A stretch of 63,837 nt of DNA from an uncultured Lachnospiraceae bacterium (lineage in GTDB: Bacteria; Bacillota; Clostridia; Lachnospirales; Lachnospiraceae). Shown here piece after piece: positions 36,367 through 46,164 of the stretch. How positions within the stretch are numbered: the first letter of the stretch is position 1; each line of letters starts with the position of its first letter. The notes beneath the pieces are model-generated. The model searched no databases, had not been told where the DNA came from, and saw only the letters and a list, made by a program, of their open reading frames with translations. The position numbers and the translations under genes are program-made. Location: the NCBI GenBank assembly GCA_944384025.1, contig CALWRS010000010.1, positions 1 through 63,837 of the forward strand, in the 5' to 3' direction.

Positions 36367-38808
36367 TTAGGAACGAAGCTCTACGCCAAGCTTGCCAAGA
36401 CCCTTTAGAATTCGGTTCATCACATCCGTGATTTCTTCCTCCGTCAAGGTATGATCCTTTGCCTGCAAGCGAACGGAATATGCCATCGACTTATAACCGG
36501 GGCGAATTTGCGCGCCCTCGTAAACATCAAAAAGTTCGCAACCTTCCAAAAGAGCTCCGGCATTTTTGCGGATTACTTCCTCCACTTGTCCCGCTAAAAC
36601 CTCCTTCTTCATAAGGATGCTCAAATCGCGGGTAACAACCGGGAATTTTGCAATTCCCTCGTACTGGATGTCAAACGTAGCAAGCGGAAGTATCTCCGGA
36701 AGGTCAAGAACCGCTAGGTAAACCCGCTCCGAAATGTCGTAGTTGTCTGCGACTTCCGGATGCAGCTCTCCTAAGTAACCCATCTCTTTCCCTTTGTAGA
36801 GCACTTTTGCCTGACGTCCCGGGTGCAGGAACGTTTTTCCTCCTGCCGGATCGTACGTAATCTGTGCTTTTAATCCCGCTTTACGAAGAAAGTCTTCCAA
36901 AACTCCCTTCATTTCGAAGAAATCTCCGTCTCCGTAAAATCCGAGCACAAACTGTCTGCGTTCGTCGGGAAGTTCGCGCAGCGGCAACTGCTTCGGCAAA
37001 TAAATCGTCGCCATCTCATACAGCCGGACGTTTTTGTTCCGGCGGCTTGCGTTTAGCGAAAGCGACGTCAAAATTCCGTTAACCGGCAGCGTACGCATAA
37101 TGGAGAAATCTTCGCCAAGCGGATTGCTGATTGTAACGGTCTGCCGCAGTTTGTCGTCCGGTGCAAGGCAGAGCCGGTCAAACACTTTGGGACTTTCAAA
37201 GCTATACGTCATAGCTTCGGAAAATCCGTAATGTTCCGCAACTTCTCTTCCCAGATCTTCTACCCGGTGCGCCATATTCTCTTTTCCGGTCATTGCTTCT
37301 CCCGAAGGCAGCGTTACCGGAATTTTGTCGTAACCGTAAAACCTGGCTACTTCTTCGTCCAAATCCGCCTGCGAAAGCACATCCCCGCGCCAAGTAGGAA
37401 CAATGACTTCGTCGGTTGCCGCATCGTATGCTAAGTCAACCATTTCGAAGTATGAAAGCATCGTCTCTTTGTCAATGGACGTGCCAAGCACTTGATTCGT
37501 TCTTTCGTAAGAAAACGGCACTCTCCACGCTTCTTTTTTTGCGGGATACACGTCTACGCAGCCGCAAACGACATCGCCCGCATCCAGCTCTTCAATTAGC
37601 TCGCAGGCACGGTTGATAGCTTCCATCGTCGTATTCGGATCCAGTCCTTTTTCAAACTTTGCCTGCGCCTCGGTGCGCATTCCCAGTTTTTTTCCGGACA
37701 GGCGGATATTCGTTCCGTCAAAGCAAGCCGCCTCAAAGAGCAGCGTCTGCACGTTGTCAGTAATCTTTGAGTTTTCTCCGCCCATAATACCGGCAATTCC
37801 AACGGCCTTTTCGCCGTCGGCAATCATAAGCATCGTGGAATCCACTTCGCGAACCTGTCCGTCCAAAGTTTCAAACTTCTCGCCGTCTTGTGCGCGGCGT
37901 ACAACAATCTTATGCCCGGCAATCGTATCTAAGTCGTACGCATGCATAGGCTGCCCGTACTCCTCCATTACGTAGTTTGTGATATCGACAATGTTGTTAA
38001 TCGGGCGGATGCCGCAGGAAGCGAGTCTTCTTTGCATCCAAAGCGGCGACGGCGCAAGCCGGATATTTTTCACAACTCTGGCAACATAACGAGAGCAAAG
38101 CTCCGGCGCAAGAATTTCAACGGAGATTTCGTCCGACGCGTTTCCAAGCTTTCCGGTCTTTCTTCCTTTTGGCGGGCAAAATGGCTTGCGAAACGTTGCG
38201 GCAGCTTCTCTTGCAATGCCTAAAACGCTAAAGCAGTCCACGCGGTTGCTTGTAATTTCAAACTCGAAGTTAACGTCCCGAAGGCCCAAAACTTCTACGG
38301 CGTCGTCTCCGATTTGCACGTTCGGATAAAGCTCTTTTTGGAACAAATAAATGCCGTCTTCCGGCGCTTCCGGATACATTTCTTTCGACGAGCCAAGTTC
38401 TTCAATCGAGCACATCATTCCACACGACTCTACGCCGCGCAGCTTGCCTTTTTTGATTTTAATTCCGCCGGGTGTTTTCTTTCCGTCGTGTCCTCCGGCA
38501 ACTCTGCCGCCGTCAAGCACAACCGGCACCAAATCTCCTTCGGAAACGTTTTTCGCTCCGGTAACAATCTGCACCGGGGCGCCGTCTTTTGCCACCTGCA
38601 CTTGGCAGACAATCAACTTGTCTGCGTCCGGGTGCGGCGCAATTTGCAAAATTTTTCCTACGACAATCCGGTCCAGATCCGCATCCATACAAGCGTACCC
38701 TTCCACTTTCGTTCCGGTCAGTGTCATAGCGTCCGTAAACTCCTGCGGCGTGCAGGAAAGTTCCGGAACATAAGCTTTTAACCACGATAAAGAAGTATTC
38801 ATTTTCAT
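36367..38808 (-). CDS. pheT: Phenylalanyl-tRNA synthetase beta subunit
   Basis: 813 residues with the full bacterial layout: N-terminal EMAP-like tRNA-binding domain (about 40-155), B3/B4 editing domain (about 200-390, GQPMHAYDLD), B5 (about 405-480), the pseudo-catalytic class II core, and C-terminal ferredoxin-like anticodon-binding domain (FPVVTRDLSI... to the end). Pairs with PheS to charge tRNA-Phe and to remove tyrosine. Five bases after pheS. Confidence 0.97.
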   Translation of the reverse strand: MKMNTSLSWLKAYVPELSCTPQEFTDAMTLTGTKVEGYACMDADLDRIVVGKILQIAPHPDADKLIVCQVQVAKDGAPVQIVTGAKNVSEGDLVPVVLDGGRVAGGHDGKKTPGGIKIKKGKLRGVESCGMMCSIEELGSSKEMYPEAPEDGIYLFQKELYPNVQIGDDAVEVLGLRDVNFEFEITSNRVDCFSVLGIAREAAATFRKPFCPPKGRKTGKLGNASDEISVEILAPELCSRYVARVVKNIRLAPSPLWMQRRLASCGIRPINNIVDITNYVMEEYGQPMHAYDLDTIAGHKIVVRRAQDGEKFETLDGQVREVDSTMLMIADGEKAVGIAGIMGGENSKITDNVQTLLFEAACFDGTNIRLSGKKLGMRTEAQAKFEKGLDPNTTMEAINRACELIEELDAGDVVCGCVDVYPAKKEAWRVPFSYERTNQVLGTSIDKETMLSYFEMVDLAYDAATDEVIVPTWRGDVLSQADLDEEVARFYGYDKIPVTLPSGEAMTGKENMAHRVEDLGREVAEHYGFSEAMTYSFESPKVFDRLCLAPDDKLRQTVTISNPLGEDFSIMRTLPVNGILTSLSLNASRRNKNVRLYEMATIYLPKQLPLRELPDERRQFVLGFYGDGDFFEMKGVLEDFLRKAGLKAQITYDPAGGKTFLHPGRQAKVLYKGKEMGYLGELHPEVADNYDISERVYLAVLDLPEILPLATFDIQYEGIAKFPVVTRDLSILMKKEVLAGQVEEVIRKNAGALLEGCELFDVYEGAQIRPGYKSMAYSVRLQAKDHTLTEEEITDVMNRILKGLGKLGVELRS

Positions 38809-38813
38809 CCTCC

Positions 38814-39833
38814 CTAGAACTGTTTTAAGAAACGGACGTCGTTTTCGTACAACAGCCGCAAGTCATCAATCTCGTATTTTAACAAAGCAATTCGCTCTAA
38901 GCCTACGCCGAATGCAAAGCCGGTGTATGCCTTCGGGTCGATTCCGCTCATTTCAAGCACACGCGGGTGCACCATTCCGCAGCCAAGAATTTCAATCCAG
39001 CCGCTGCCCTTACAGAACCGGCAGCCCTTGCCGCCGCACTTAAAGCACGTTACATCCATTTCCGCCGAAGGCTCGGTGAACGGGAAATGATGCGGGCGGA
39101 ATTTTACTTTTGTATTTTCTCCGAACAATTCCTTTGCAAACTCCGCAAGCGTTCCCTTCAAGTCGGAAAAGGTAATGTTTTTGTCGATAACAAGCCCCTC
39201 AATTTGGTGAAAGCAAGGAGAATGCGTCGCATCGACTTCATCGGCGCGATAAACGCGTCCAGGGGAGATCATGCGAATCGGCAGACGTCCCTTTTCCATT
39301 TCGTGCACCTGCGCGGAGGAAGTCTGCGTACGAAGCAAAATGTCTCCGGTAATATAAAACGTGTCCTGCTCATCTTTTGCCGGATGATTCGCCGGAATGT
39401 TTAGTGCTTCAAAGTTGTAGTAGTCGTATTCCACTTCCGGTCCGCCCACAACTTCGTAGCCCATGCCGATAAAAATGCGTTCCACCTCGCGAAGCGCCAC
39501 GTTGTTCGGGTGTCTGTGCCCGCTCTCTCTGCGCTTAGCAGGCAGCGTTACGTCGATGGTCTCCGCCTTCATCTTTTCTTCCCGGATTTTCTTTGCAAAA
39601 GCGGCGCGAACCTCTTCCAGACGGCCCTCCAGCTTACTTCTTGTTTCATTTACCATTTGTCCGACTTTCGGACGCTCCTCCGGCGATACGTCTTTCATGG
39701 ACTTTAACACTTCCGTCAAACGTCCTTTTTTCCCAAGAAACTCCACACGGATTTCGTTAAGCGCATCCAGCGTTCCCGCCTGTTCGATTTTGGCAAGACA
39801 CGCTTCTTGAATCGCTTTTAACCGTTCCTTCAT
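38814..39833 (-). CDS. pheS: Phenylalanyl-tRNA synthetase alpha subunit
   Basis: 339-residue catalytic subunit: N-terminal coiled coil (1-85), then the class II core with motif 2 ([23 protein letters not shown] region) and motif 3 ([16 protein letters not shown]). Contains [17 protein letters not shown], a cysteine-rich insertion seen in many bacterial PheS. Expression is controlled by the T-box leader upstream. Confidence 0.97.
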   Translation of the reverse strand: MKERLKAIQEACLAKIEQAGTLDALNEIRVEFLGKKGRLTEVLKSMKDVSPEERPKVGQMVNETRSKLEGRLEEVRAAFAKKIREEKMKAETIDVTLPAKRRESGHRHPNNVALREVERIFIGMGYEVVGGPEVEYDYYNFEALNIPANHPAKDEQDTFYITGDILLRTQTSSAQVHEMEKGRLPIRMISPGRVYRADEVDATHSPCFHQIEGLVIDKNITFSDLKGTLAEFAKELFGENTKVKFRPHHFPFTEPSAEMDVTCFKCGGKGCRFCKGSGWIEILGCGMVHPRVLEMSGIDPKAYTGFAFGVGLERIALLKYEIDDLRLLYENDVRFLKQF

Positions 39834-39884
39834 AAAAATAAAACCTCACTTTCCGTACATAGTACATCTTATTCCGACATATTA

Positions 39885-40012
39885 TTTGATTAGGCAGCCG
39901 CTCTGCGACATCTTTCCCGCCTAAGAAGCGCTTTTCCGGGATTCAAGACCCGCTCGCGGGTCTTGGCGCATCCTAAGCGGAGCGTTTATCAGATGGGGGA
40001 TTGACTCCCGCC
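39885..40012 (-). repeat. GC-rich inverted-repeat element between T-box and pheS
   Basis: About 120 bases after the T-box terminator and before pheS. They hold an 8-bp perfect hairpin (AAGACCCG/CGGGTCTT at about 39945-39964) nested in imperfect arms (AAGCGCTT, CCTAAGCGGAGCG, CCGCCTAAGAAGCG). No coding frame was seen. It looks like a small palindromic repeat inserted into the leader; other copies were not noticed in this window. Confidence 0.45.
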
Positions 40013-40019
40013 TCTAATA

Positions 40020-40262
40020 AAAAAACCGCCCCTTATGTAGGGACGGAGCATATGCTTCGCGGTACCACCCAGCTTCCTGTTTTTCAGGCTCTCTTTTTCC
40101 GCATAACGCGCGGAACACGGCGTTTCCTACTCTGTTTCCATTTCCGAAACGCGGCTCGGGTGGGAAGGTCGGAACTTGCAGGAACAGGAGAAGCCTTTCA
40201 GCCTGCGAACTTCTCTCTCTGGCAGAAAGCAAGCCCTAAATACACCGTCAATGCCTTTGTTT
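40020..40262 (-). ncRNA. T-box leader of pheST
   Basis: Minus-strand leader with the conserved T-box sequence GGGTGGTACCGCG (about 40056-40070) next to a terminator stem CCGTCCCTAC/GGGGCGG with a run of T (about 40016-40050). The stem I region upstream contains AGAGAGAGAAGTTC, so a TTC (Phe) specifier is plausible, matching the genes controlled. Uncharged tRNA-Phe is expected to prevent termination. Confidence 0.92.
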
Positions 40263-40267
40263 TTTAC

Positions 40268-40295
40268 ATTCTAGCATACTTCTCGGAAAAGTCAA
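40268..40295 (-). promoter_or_regulatory. Promoter of pheST
   Basis: Minus-strand TTGACT (40290-40295), 16-base spacer, TAGAAT (40268-40273), just upstream of the T-box leader. Confidence 0.7.
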
Positions 40296-40397
40296 GCAAA
40301 GCTTTTTCGATTGATTTTCTCTGGGAAATCAGGTAATATACTTCCATGACTTTCCTGCGGCGCGCCGCGTTAGCTTCTTCGGACAGGAGGATCTGTT

Positions 40398-41306
40398 TTG
40401 ATTCGATTAACCGTACCTATCCAGTATATTATGCTGTTTTGTAAAAAACTGCGGGACGACTACGTTGCCTCTTTTGCAGCGGAAGCGACTTTGTTTATGG
40501 TTATCTCCTGCTTCCCTTTTTTGATGTTTGTATTCTCCCTGTTAGAGCACCTGCCGATTTCTGCCGACTCCATTCGGCTCATCTGCCAGGTGTTTCTTCC
40601 GGCCACCCTAAACCGCTATGCGGTTTCTTTATTGGAACGCATGTCGCCAAACGGTTCGAGCACTGTGCTTGCAACTACCGCTATCGCCTTTTTGTGGGCA
40701 GGTTCCAAAGGGTTTCTCTCTTTGGAGCGCGGGCTAAACAACGTATATTCCCGTTTGGAAAAGCGCAACTATTTTCTGAGGCGGCTCCTTTCGCTTGTTT
40801 ACACGCTTTTGTTTGCCTTGTTCATGATTTTGGTGCTTGTCGTCTTTGTCTTTGGCAACCAAGTGTTTGCACACATTGAAACCAGCTTTCCAAGCGTCGC
40901 AAATCTGGCTTTTTTGATTAAAAGCATTCGCACCACGGCCGGAATTGCCATTTTAACGATTCTCTTTACCGCTATGTTTTTGTTTATTCCCAACCGGCGC
41001 GGTCAGCACAGCAGCTTTGTTACAGAGCTGCCCGGCGCTTTAATCGCCGCCATAGGCTGGCTGGTATTTTCTTACCTGTACTCGTTTTATATTGACAACA
41101 TGAGCAATTTTTCCGCCATTTACGGCAACCTGACTGCGATCGTTTTGTCTCTTTTGTGGCTGTATATTTGTATGTATATTCTGTTTATCGGCGCGGAAAT
41201 CAACGGTTTTCTTAAACTGTACGATATCCGCGCGGATTTTCTGCGTCGCAGACGAAAAGAAAAAAATCGTCCGCCGCTGCCGGAAGACACCGCAAAGCGC
41301 GATTAA
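40398..41306 (+). CDS. YihY/BrkB-family membrane protein
   Basis: 302 residues with six transmembrane helices and the family patterns FFAAEATLF-like start, SAD/SIRLI..., WAGSKGFLSLERGLNNVY, and the C-terminal GAEINGFL. Members are named virulence factor BrkB or putative RNase BN but the true role is unsettled; a transporter or lipid-related function is discussed. TTG start at 40398 with AGGAGG 7 bases upstream. Stop codon overlaps that of the opposing SpoIID gene by 4 bases. Confidence 0.9.
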   Translation: MIRLTVPIQYIMLFCKKLRDDYVASFAAEATLFMVISCFPFLMFVFSLLEHLPISADSIRLICQVFLPATLNRYAVSLLERMSPNGSSTVLATTAIAFLWAGSKGFLSLERGLNNVYSRLEKRNYFLRRLLSLVYTLLFALFMILVLVVFVFGNQVFAHIETSFPSVANLAFLIKSIRTTAGIAILTILFTAMFLFIPNRRGQHSSFVTELPGALIAAIGWLVFSYLYSFYIDNMSNFSAIYGNLTAIVLSLLWLYICMYILFIGAEINGFLKLYDIRADFLRRRRKEKNRPPLPEDTAKRD

Positions 41307-43231
41307 TCTTCTTCCGATTCGTACTCACAAACAAGCTGCGTTCCCGGGAAAAAGTGCGCTAAAATTTCCTCGCAGCTTCTCCCCTCTTTGGCCATTTCAT
41401 TCGCTCCGTTTTGCGACATTCCTACGCCGTGTCCGTACCCGCCGCCAAAAAACGCGGCGATGCCGTCTTTGCATTCCACGTAGAAAAAGGCGCTTGGAAG
41501 AAGGCGCGGCCCGCTGACCGCTTTGCCGTCCCTTCGCACAATCTCCTCGCCTTGCAAAGATAAAATCGTGCGGATAGACGTCTGCTTCGTTAACGTGGCA
41601 ATTCCTTCGCTTCCCGTAATCACAACTTCTGTTGCAATTCCACTTTTTCCGCGTTTTGTAACGCTAATCGATGCAATTTCTCCGATGGCGGGTGATTCCT
41701 TCTCCTTTCCTTCCAAATCCGTAATCGTAAGTACTTTCTCGTATGTTTTCGCATACAATTCCAGGTTTCGGTTCACAGTTTCGCTAAACGTTAAGAGCGA
41801 AACTTCCGCGCTCCACCGGTACCACAAAAAATCGGTTTCATAAGGCGACATCTCCTCTTGGATCGTCAGACGATCAAGCGAAATCGTTACAACTTCCTCC
41901 TGCAAAAACGTCCGAAAAGCCTGTTCGTTGGAAAAGTCCACGCGCCGGATAAGCTCCGCCTGCTCCTCTTTGCTCATTGCCGAAAGAAGCTTCGCCACCA
42001 TTTCCGACGGCTCGCGAAAATTCGCGTGAAGGCTTGTTACAAGATAATCGGACGCCGCTTCGCTCCACACCTCATCAACCGACGCGCCAACGCCGCACGA
42101 AGTCGAATAATAATACGTTGCCGCAAGCCGGTCACCGTTCCAGAGCATCTGCCCCGTTGTCTGCGCCACCGCCTGCCTTGCCGCGTCGTTTGAGGGCGTG
42201 TTGTTATACACCTGCGAATTGGTACTGTCGTCTACATGCGCTAAGACGGCAGGATATTTGGGCGAACTTAGCGCCGCAAACGCGTAGGAGCGCGCGCATA
42301 TTGCCTGCGCCTTCATGGCCTCCATGGAAAACGTAGACGGGACCTCGCTTGGCAAAACGCCGCAAAGATAGTCTTCTAGCGGAAGCTCGTTGACAATCCA
42401 AATGCCCTCCGGCATAAAAATCAGCTCGATCGTTCCGGCATATTCCGGCGTCCAGCCGTTTCTCGTTAAGCTCTCAACCCTAAGCGCCCCGCCGTCCGTC
42501 GCCAAAAGCACCCTCGAATACGTCTCTGCGTCCGACGATTGGAAGCTAAGCTTTTCTCCCGCCGCTGTTGTCCTTTTCTCCTCGTCTTCCCCGCTTTTTG
42601 CTAGGTAGCACGTAACAGTAATCGGCGTGTCTGCCGAAACAGTAACCGATGCATGCTCGTGCGAGAGAAATCCGGCATCCATTAGGGCAACGCGAATATT
42701 CGGAACTTGCGAATCCTCAGCAATAGCCCCTACGACTTTCCCGTCCTGAAGCAAAAATCGCACCTGCGCGTAAGCGATTAGCTGCTTTGCTGCGATGCAC
42801 TCCTGCTTATCTCTATCGTACGCCCGAAAATCTTCGGCAAGCGCGTAAGATGTCTCGCCAATAGCAATCCCATCGTCCTCAAAGCGGAAACCGTCAGCAA
42901 CAAGCGCCTCTTGTTTGACGCGGATTTGCGTCACCGTATCGCCTTCTATGCGCAAATCCGCAAGCTGCCACGAAAGCGTCTCCAGTTCTTTCGCGTATGC
43001 GCTGTAAGAATCCGAAAGCACCAGCGTATGCGCCTGATTTTCGTAAAGAAAGCGAATGTGCGCCTCTTTTGCTTCTACGATGCAGCAATTAAAAAGCAGC
43101 CGTTCCTCCTCCCGTGTTTCCTCTCCGGCAGAAGTTCCCGGCTGCATCCAAATAGCAACAAAAATATAAACCAATGCCAGACTTCCAAGTCCCATACCGA
43201 CCAGAAGGCTAAGCTTTGCGCCTTTTTTCAA
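41303..43231 (-). CDS. SpoIID/LytB-domain protein
   Basis: 642 residues: N-terminal membrane anchor (about 7-28), an extended region of about 230 residues of unclear fold, then a SpoIID domain (about 270-630) with EDYLCGVLPSEVP, MKAQAICARSYA and the C-terminal GGGYGHGVGMSQNGA. SpoIID is a lytic transglycosylase that cuts glycan strands during engulfment; related proteins also occur in non-sporulating cells. The longer N-terminal region than in Bacillus SpoIID is typical of paralogues without a proven sporulation role. Confidence 0.9.
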   Translation of the reverse strand: MKKGAKLSLLVGMGLGSLALVYIFVAIWMQPGTSAGEETREEERLLFNCCIVEAKEAHIRFLYENQAHTLVLSDSYSAYAKELETLSWQLADLRIEGDTVTQIRVKQEALVADGFRFEDDGIAIGETSYALAEDFRAYDRDKQECIAAKQLIAYAQVRFLLQDGKVVGAIAEDSQVPNIRVALMDAGFLSHEHASVTVSADTPITVTCYLAKSGEDEEKRTTAAGEKLSFQSSDAETYSRVLLATDGGALRVESLTRNGWTPEYAGTIELIFMPEGIWIVNELPLEDYLCGVLPSEVPSTFSMEAMKAQAICARSYAFAALSSPKYPAVLAHVDDSTNSQVYNNTPSNDAARQAVAQTTGQMLWNGDRLAATYYYSTSCGVGASVDEVWSEAASDYLVTSLHANFREPSEMVAKLLSAMSKEEQAELIRRVDFSNEQAFRTFLQEEVVTISLDRLTIQEEMSPYETDFLWYRWSAEVSLLTFSETVNRNLELYAKTYEKVLTITDLEGKEKESPAIGEIASISVTKRGKSGIATEVVITGSEGIATLTKQTSIRTILSLQGEEIVRRDGKAVSGPRLLPSAFFYVECKDGIAAFFGGGYGHGVGMSQNGANEMAKEGRSCEEILAHFFPGTQLVCEYESEED

Positions 43232-43300
43232 ACTTCCCGTCCCCTGTTTTGCATATTGTTAGAACATCCTATGCAGACAAGCCGGGAATATGACCCGAAA

Positions 43301-44710
43301 TCAATACGCACGAAGCATCTCCAAATAAAGTTCCACGTCGCGCCGGTCAATTTGGAAATTCACAAATCCGTCGATGCACACGGCGTACGCTTCCTCGCTG
43401 TAAGGCAAAAACGATACCGTCATGCCGCGAAACGCTTCTTCGTCCCTGACTTTTACTACAATCGTCAAAACTGGCTCGTCTCCGGTTGCCTCCTGCTCTG
43501 CGACGGCATTCACTGCAAGCAGCAGCATATCGCTTTGCATCGTTGAGAACTGTTCCTGCGAAAGCTCTTCGCCGTCCCACGCGCCCTTTGCCGCCTCCTC
43601 TGTATCCTCGCCCGGCTCCATTGTGACTGTAAGCGTATGCTCCTCCTCGCCAAACGAAAACGTCACCGATGCAATCGCATTTGTTCCAGGCCAGACAACC
43701 GTTTTGCAAATCCAAGAGTATGTGTCTGCGCTAAAGCGGGTGCGCACTACGGCCGGAGAAATTGTCATAACCCAGTCGTTTCCTGCAAGCCGCGCATAGT
43801 AATTGCCATCTTCGTCCTGCCCGCCAATTTCAAGCGAGTAGGCGTTGTTTTCGCTCCCGCTTGCATCCGTGTAAGAAACCGTCAAAACAGCAGCAGGTTC
43901 TTCCAGCCCGTAGACCGACCAATCCTGCGGCATGTATGCAACAAGCGATTCGTAAGAAAAGCTGCGGTAATAAGCGCACTGCTGGTACCATGCGTCGTAA
44001 TCCGCGTTGATGGGCCGCTCGTACGGTTCCGAAAAATACCAGTCAAACACGCCCATTCCTGTGTAATCGTACGGATTTTCCTTATCCTTGACCGCGCGGA
44101 AGCTGCCCATACTGCCCGTTAGGCAAATTTCGGTAAGCTGGCTGTTCTCCGCAATGGATGGAAGGTCAAGGTTCGCTAAGTAATTTTCACGCTTTGCCGT
44201 TAAAAAACGATTGTAATTGCCCGACACCGTGTAAACTTTTTCATCGTCAGAGAACATACAGTAGTACTCATCCGCCGTCAAAAGAGCGTTCCCAAGCGAA
44301 ATTCCAACCAGTTTTTGCTCTCCGGCATACGCCGAAAGCTCAGCAACCGGCTCCAAAAGTCCGTACTCCGAAAGCTCGGCAGGATTTTCAACTACGCGAA
44401 ACGCGTTCAGATTCGATAAGAGGATGGTGAGCAGATTTTCTATTTCCTTTTGCCGCACGGGAAAGAACTCCTGCCCCTCGTATACCCAAGATCCATCCTT
44501 TTTTACAAAGCTTCCGGTAAATGAAGCGTTTGCTATGGTAATGCGGTCAACCGTGTCTACCGCTATCTCCATCACGGAGAAATAACTGGTCTGCTCCTCC
44601 GGCCCTTCGGACTTCGTTTTCTTAGAAGCCGTCCATGCAAAATAAACAACCAACAGTACGGCTGCCGTGGCAAACAGCGCCGCCAAAGGAATCCACTGCT
44701 TCTTTTTCAC
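43301..44710 (-). CDS. DUF4340-domain membrane-anchored protein
   Basis: 469 residues with one N-terminal transmembrane helix (about 7-27) and an extracytoplasmic part made of two or three DUF4340 repeats (VDTVDRITIAN, FPVRQKEIENLLTILLSNLNAFRVVE, YGL-x-EP). DUF4340 proteins are nearly always encoded with Gld-type ABC transporters, as here (14 bases after the GldG-like gene). Function unknown; probably the extracytoplasmic partner of the complex. Confidence 0.85.
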   Translation of the reverse strand: MKKKQWIPLAALFATAAVLLVVYFAWTASKKTKSEGPEEQTSYFSVMEIAVDTVDRITIANASFTGSFVKKDGSWVYEGQEFFPVRQKEIENLLTILLSNLNAFRVVENPAELSEYGLLEPVAELSAYAGEQKLVGISLGNALLTADEYYCMFSDDEKVYTVSGNYNRFLTAKRENYLANLDLPSIAENSQLTEICLTGSMGSFRAVKDKENPYDYTGMGVFDWYFSEPYERPINADYDAWYQQCAYYRSFSYESLVAYMPQDWSVYGLEEPAAVLTVSYTDASGSENNAYSLEIGGQDEDGNYYARLAGNDWVMTISPAVVRTRFSADTYSWICKTVVWPGTNAIASVTFSFGEEEHTLTVTMEPGEDTEEAAKGAWDGEELSQEQFSTMQSDMLLLAVNAVAEQEATGDEPVLTIVVKVRDEEAFRGMTVSFLPYSEEAYAVCIDGFVNFQIDRRDVELYLEMLRAY

Positions 44711-44724
44711 TTTTTTTCTCCTGA

Positions 44725-46140
44725 TTATTTCCTTCGTTTTACAACTGCCACAACACCGGCAAGCAGCAAAAGCCCGGGAACTACGCCTATGGAAATTACG
44801 GCAAGGCTCGTCTTTTCTCTATTCGTCATAACAAGCGCCTCTTCTGCGTTTCGCTTGACCGGAATAGAGATTTCCTGCTCTGCTCCGGAAATTTCCGAAA
44901 GCACCGAAAGCAGCAGCGCCCGATTCCCTAAAGGACGCGCCTCGTCCATGCAGCTGTCCGAAAGGAAAAGAAACGTATTAAACACATATACGTTCGATAC
45001 TTCTCCCAGGTACTCTTCTTTTGCAACCGTCAGTAAGGAAAAGCTGCCGGTTTTGTCTCCTTCCTGCTTTGTAAGCTCGGAAAAATCCGTGCGCAGATAT
45101 GCGTCCTGCGTTGTATACGCCAGTGACGAAACCTGAAGCGTATCCCGCAGATTGTCCCGGATGCTTACGCCGCAGCCAAGACCCCAAAGCACGTTCGAAC
45201 CGTCGTAGGTAGTAAGGACATACGAGGAATTTTCGCTCATGGTATGCGCGCTGTCGCCCTCGTTTACCATGCCTTCCTCCAGCGTCATTCCGTAATAGTC
45301 AAGAAGCGTTGTCAATTCCGGAAATCCGGTGCCCGAATAATCAAGGCAAAGGAAAACCATCAAGTCTGCGCCTTCGTTTAGCCAGCTTTGTATTTTTTCG
45401 CGGTCTTGCGAGGAAAGATCCTTTTCTGGACCGGCAATTACAAGCAGGTCGCAGTCGTCCGGCACACCGCTTTTATTCGTCAAATCCAGATAATCTACCT
45501 GAAACTGATTCAGCTCCAAAAGCGAAGAAAGCGTCTCCGTCAGCTTCCCTTCGTTTGTCAAAACCGTTTTCTCTTCGCCGTGACCGGTCGTGAAATAAAC
45601 TTTTTTGAAGTCTTCCCCCGTTATTCCAATCAGGCCTTTTACAATCTCTTGTTCTGCGTCGTACCCATACAGCGTCCGCTGAATTTCAAAGGACGACGTG
45701 TCGGTTGCATAAATGCACATATCTTCGTAGTCGATGTAGCAATACCGGTCAGGGTCTGCGTTGTTAACGAGAATAATGCTGTTGTTGCGTATCTCTCCCA
45801 TGTTGTTGTAGCGATATACAAACTGGGGATACTGCACCGGATCACGGTACTCCAGCGTCAAATGTTCGCTTTCCTTTGCAAACATCTTCGCCAAGTTGGT
45901 AAATAAAACGCTCTCCTCGCCGTTTTCCACAATGTAGTACATCGTCACGTCCGAAGACAGCGTCTTCAGATACGCTTTCGTCTCGTCGGCCAAAGAATAT
46001 GTCCCAAGACTCGTTAAATCCTTTTGCGGAAAAAAAGCCGAGGCCAGCAGGTTGATGGCAATGATTATGACAACTACAAGCAAAGAAAGCACTACGGCGT
46101 AGGCTCCGCCTTTGAACTTTCGACTGTTAAAATTTCCCAT
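44725..46140 (-). CDS. GldG-like ABC-associated protein
   Basis: 471 residues from ATG 46140 (GGAGG upstream). An N-terminal transmembrane helix, a large extracytoplasmic region with a GldG/IFT-type fold (LTLEYRDPVQYPQF, DYEDMCIY, VYFTTGHGEE, LLVIAGPEKDLS), and a C-terminal helix (about 450-466) with a basic end. In Bacteroidetes GldG belongs to the gliding ABC transporter; in Firmicutes the role is unknown. Partners are the ABC-2 permease upstream and the DUF4340 protein downstream. Confidence 0.86.
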   Translation of the reverse strand: MGNFNSRKFKGGAYAVVLSLLVVVIIIAINLLASAFFPQKDLTSLGTYSLADETKAYLKTLSSDVTMYYIVENGEESVLFTNLAKMFAKESEHLTLEYRDPVQYPQFVYRYNNMGEIRNNSIILVNNADPDRYCYIDYEDMCIYATDTSSFEIQRTLYGYDAEQEIVKGLIGITGEDFKKVYFTTGHGEEKTVLTNEGKLTETLSSLLELNQFQVDYLDLTNKSGVPDDCDLLVIAGPEKDLSSQDREKIQSWLNEGADLMVFLCLDYSGTGFPELTTLLDYYGMTLEEGMVNEGDSAHTMSENSSYVLTTYDGSNVLWGLGCGVSIRDNLRDTLQVSSLAYTTQDAYLRTDFSELTKQEGDKTGSFSLLTVAKEEYLGEVSNVYVFNTFLFLSDSCMDEARPLGNRALLLSVLSEISGAEQEISIPVKRNAEEALVMTNREKTSLAVISIGVVPGLLLLAGVVAVVKRRK

Positions 46141-46164
46141 CGTCGTTTCCTCCAATTTCTTCGC

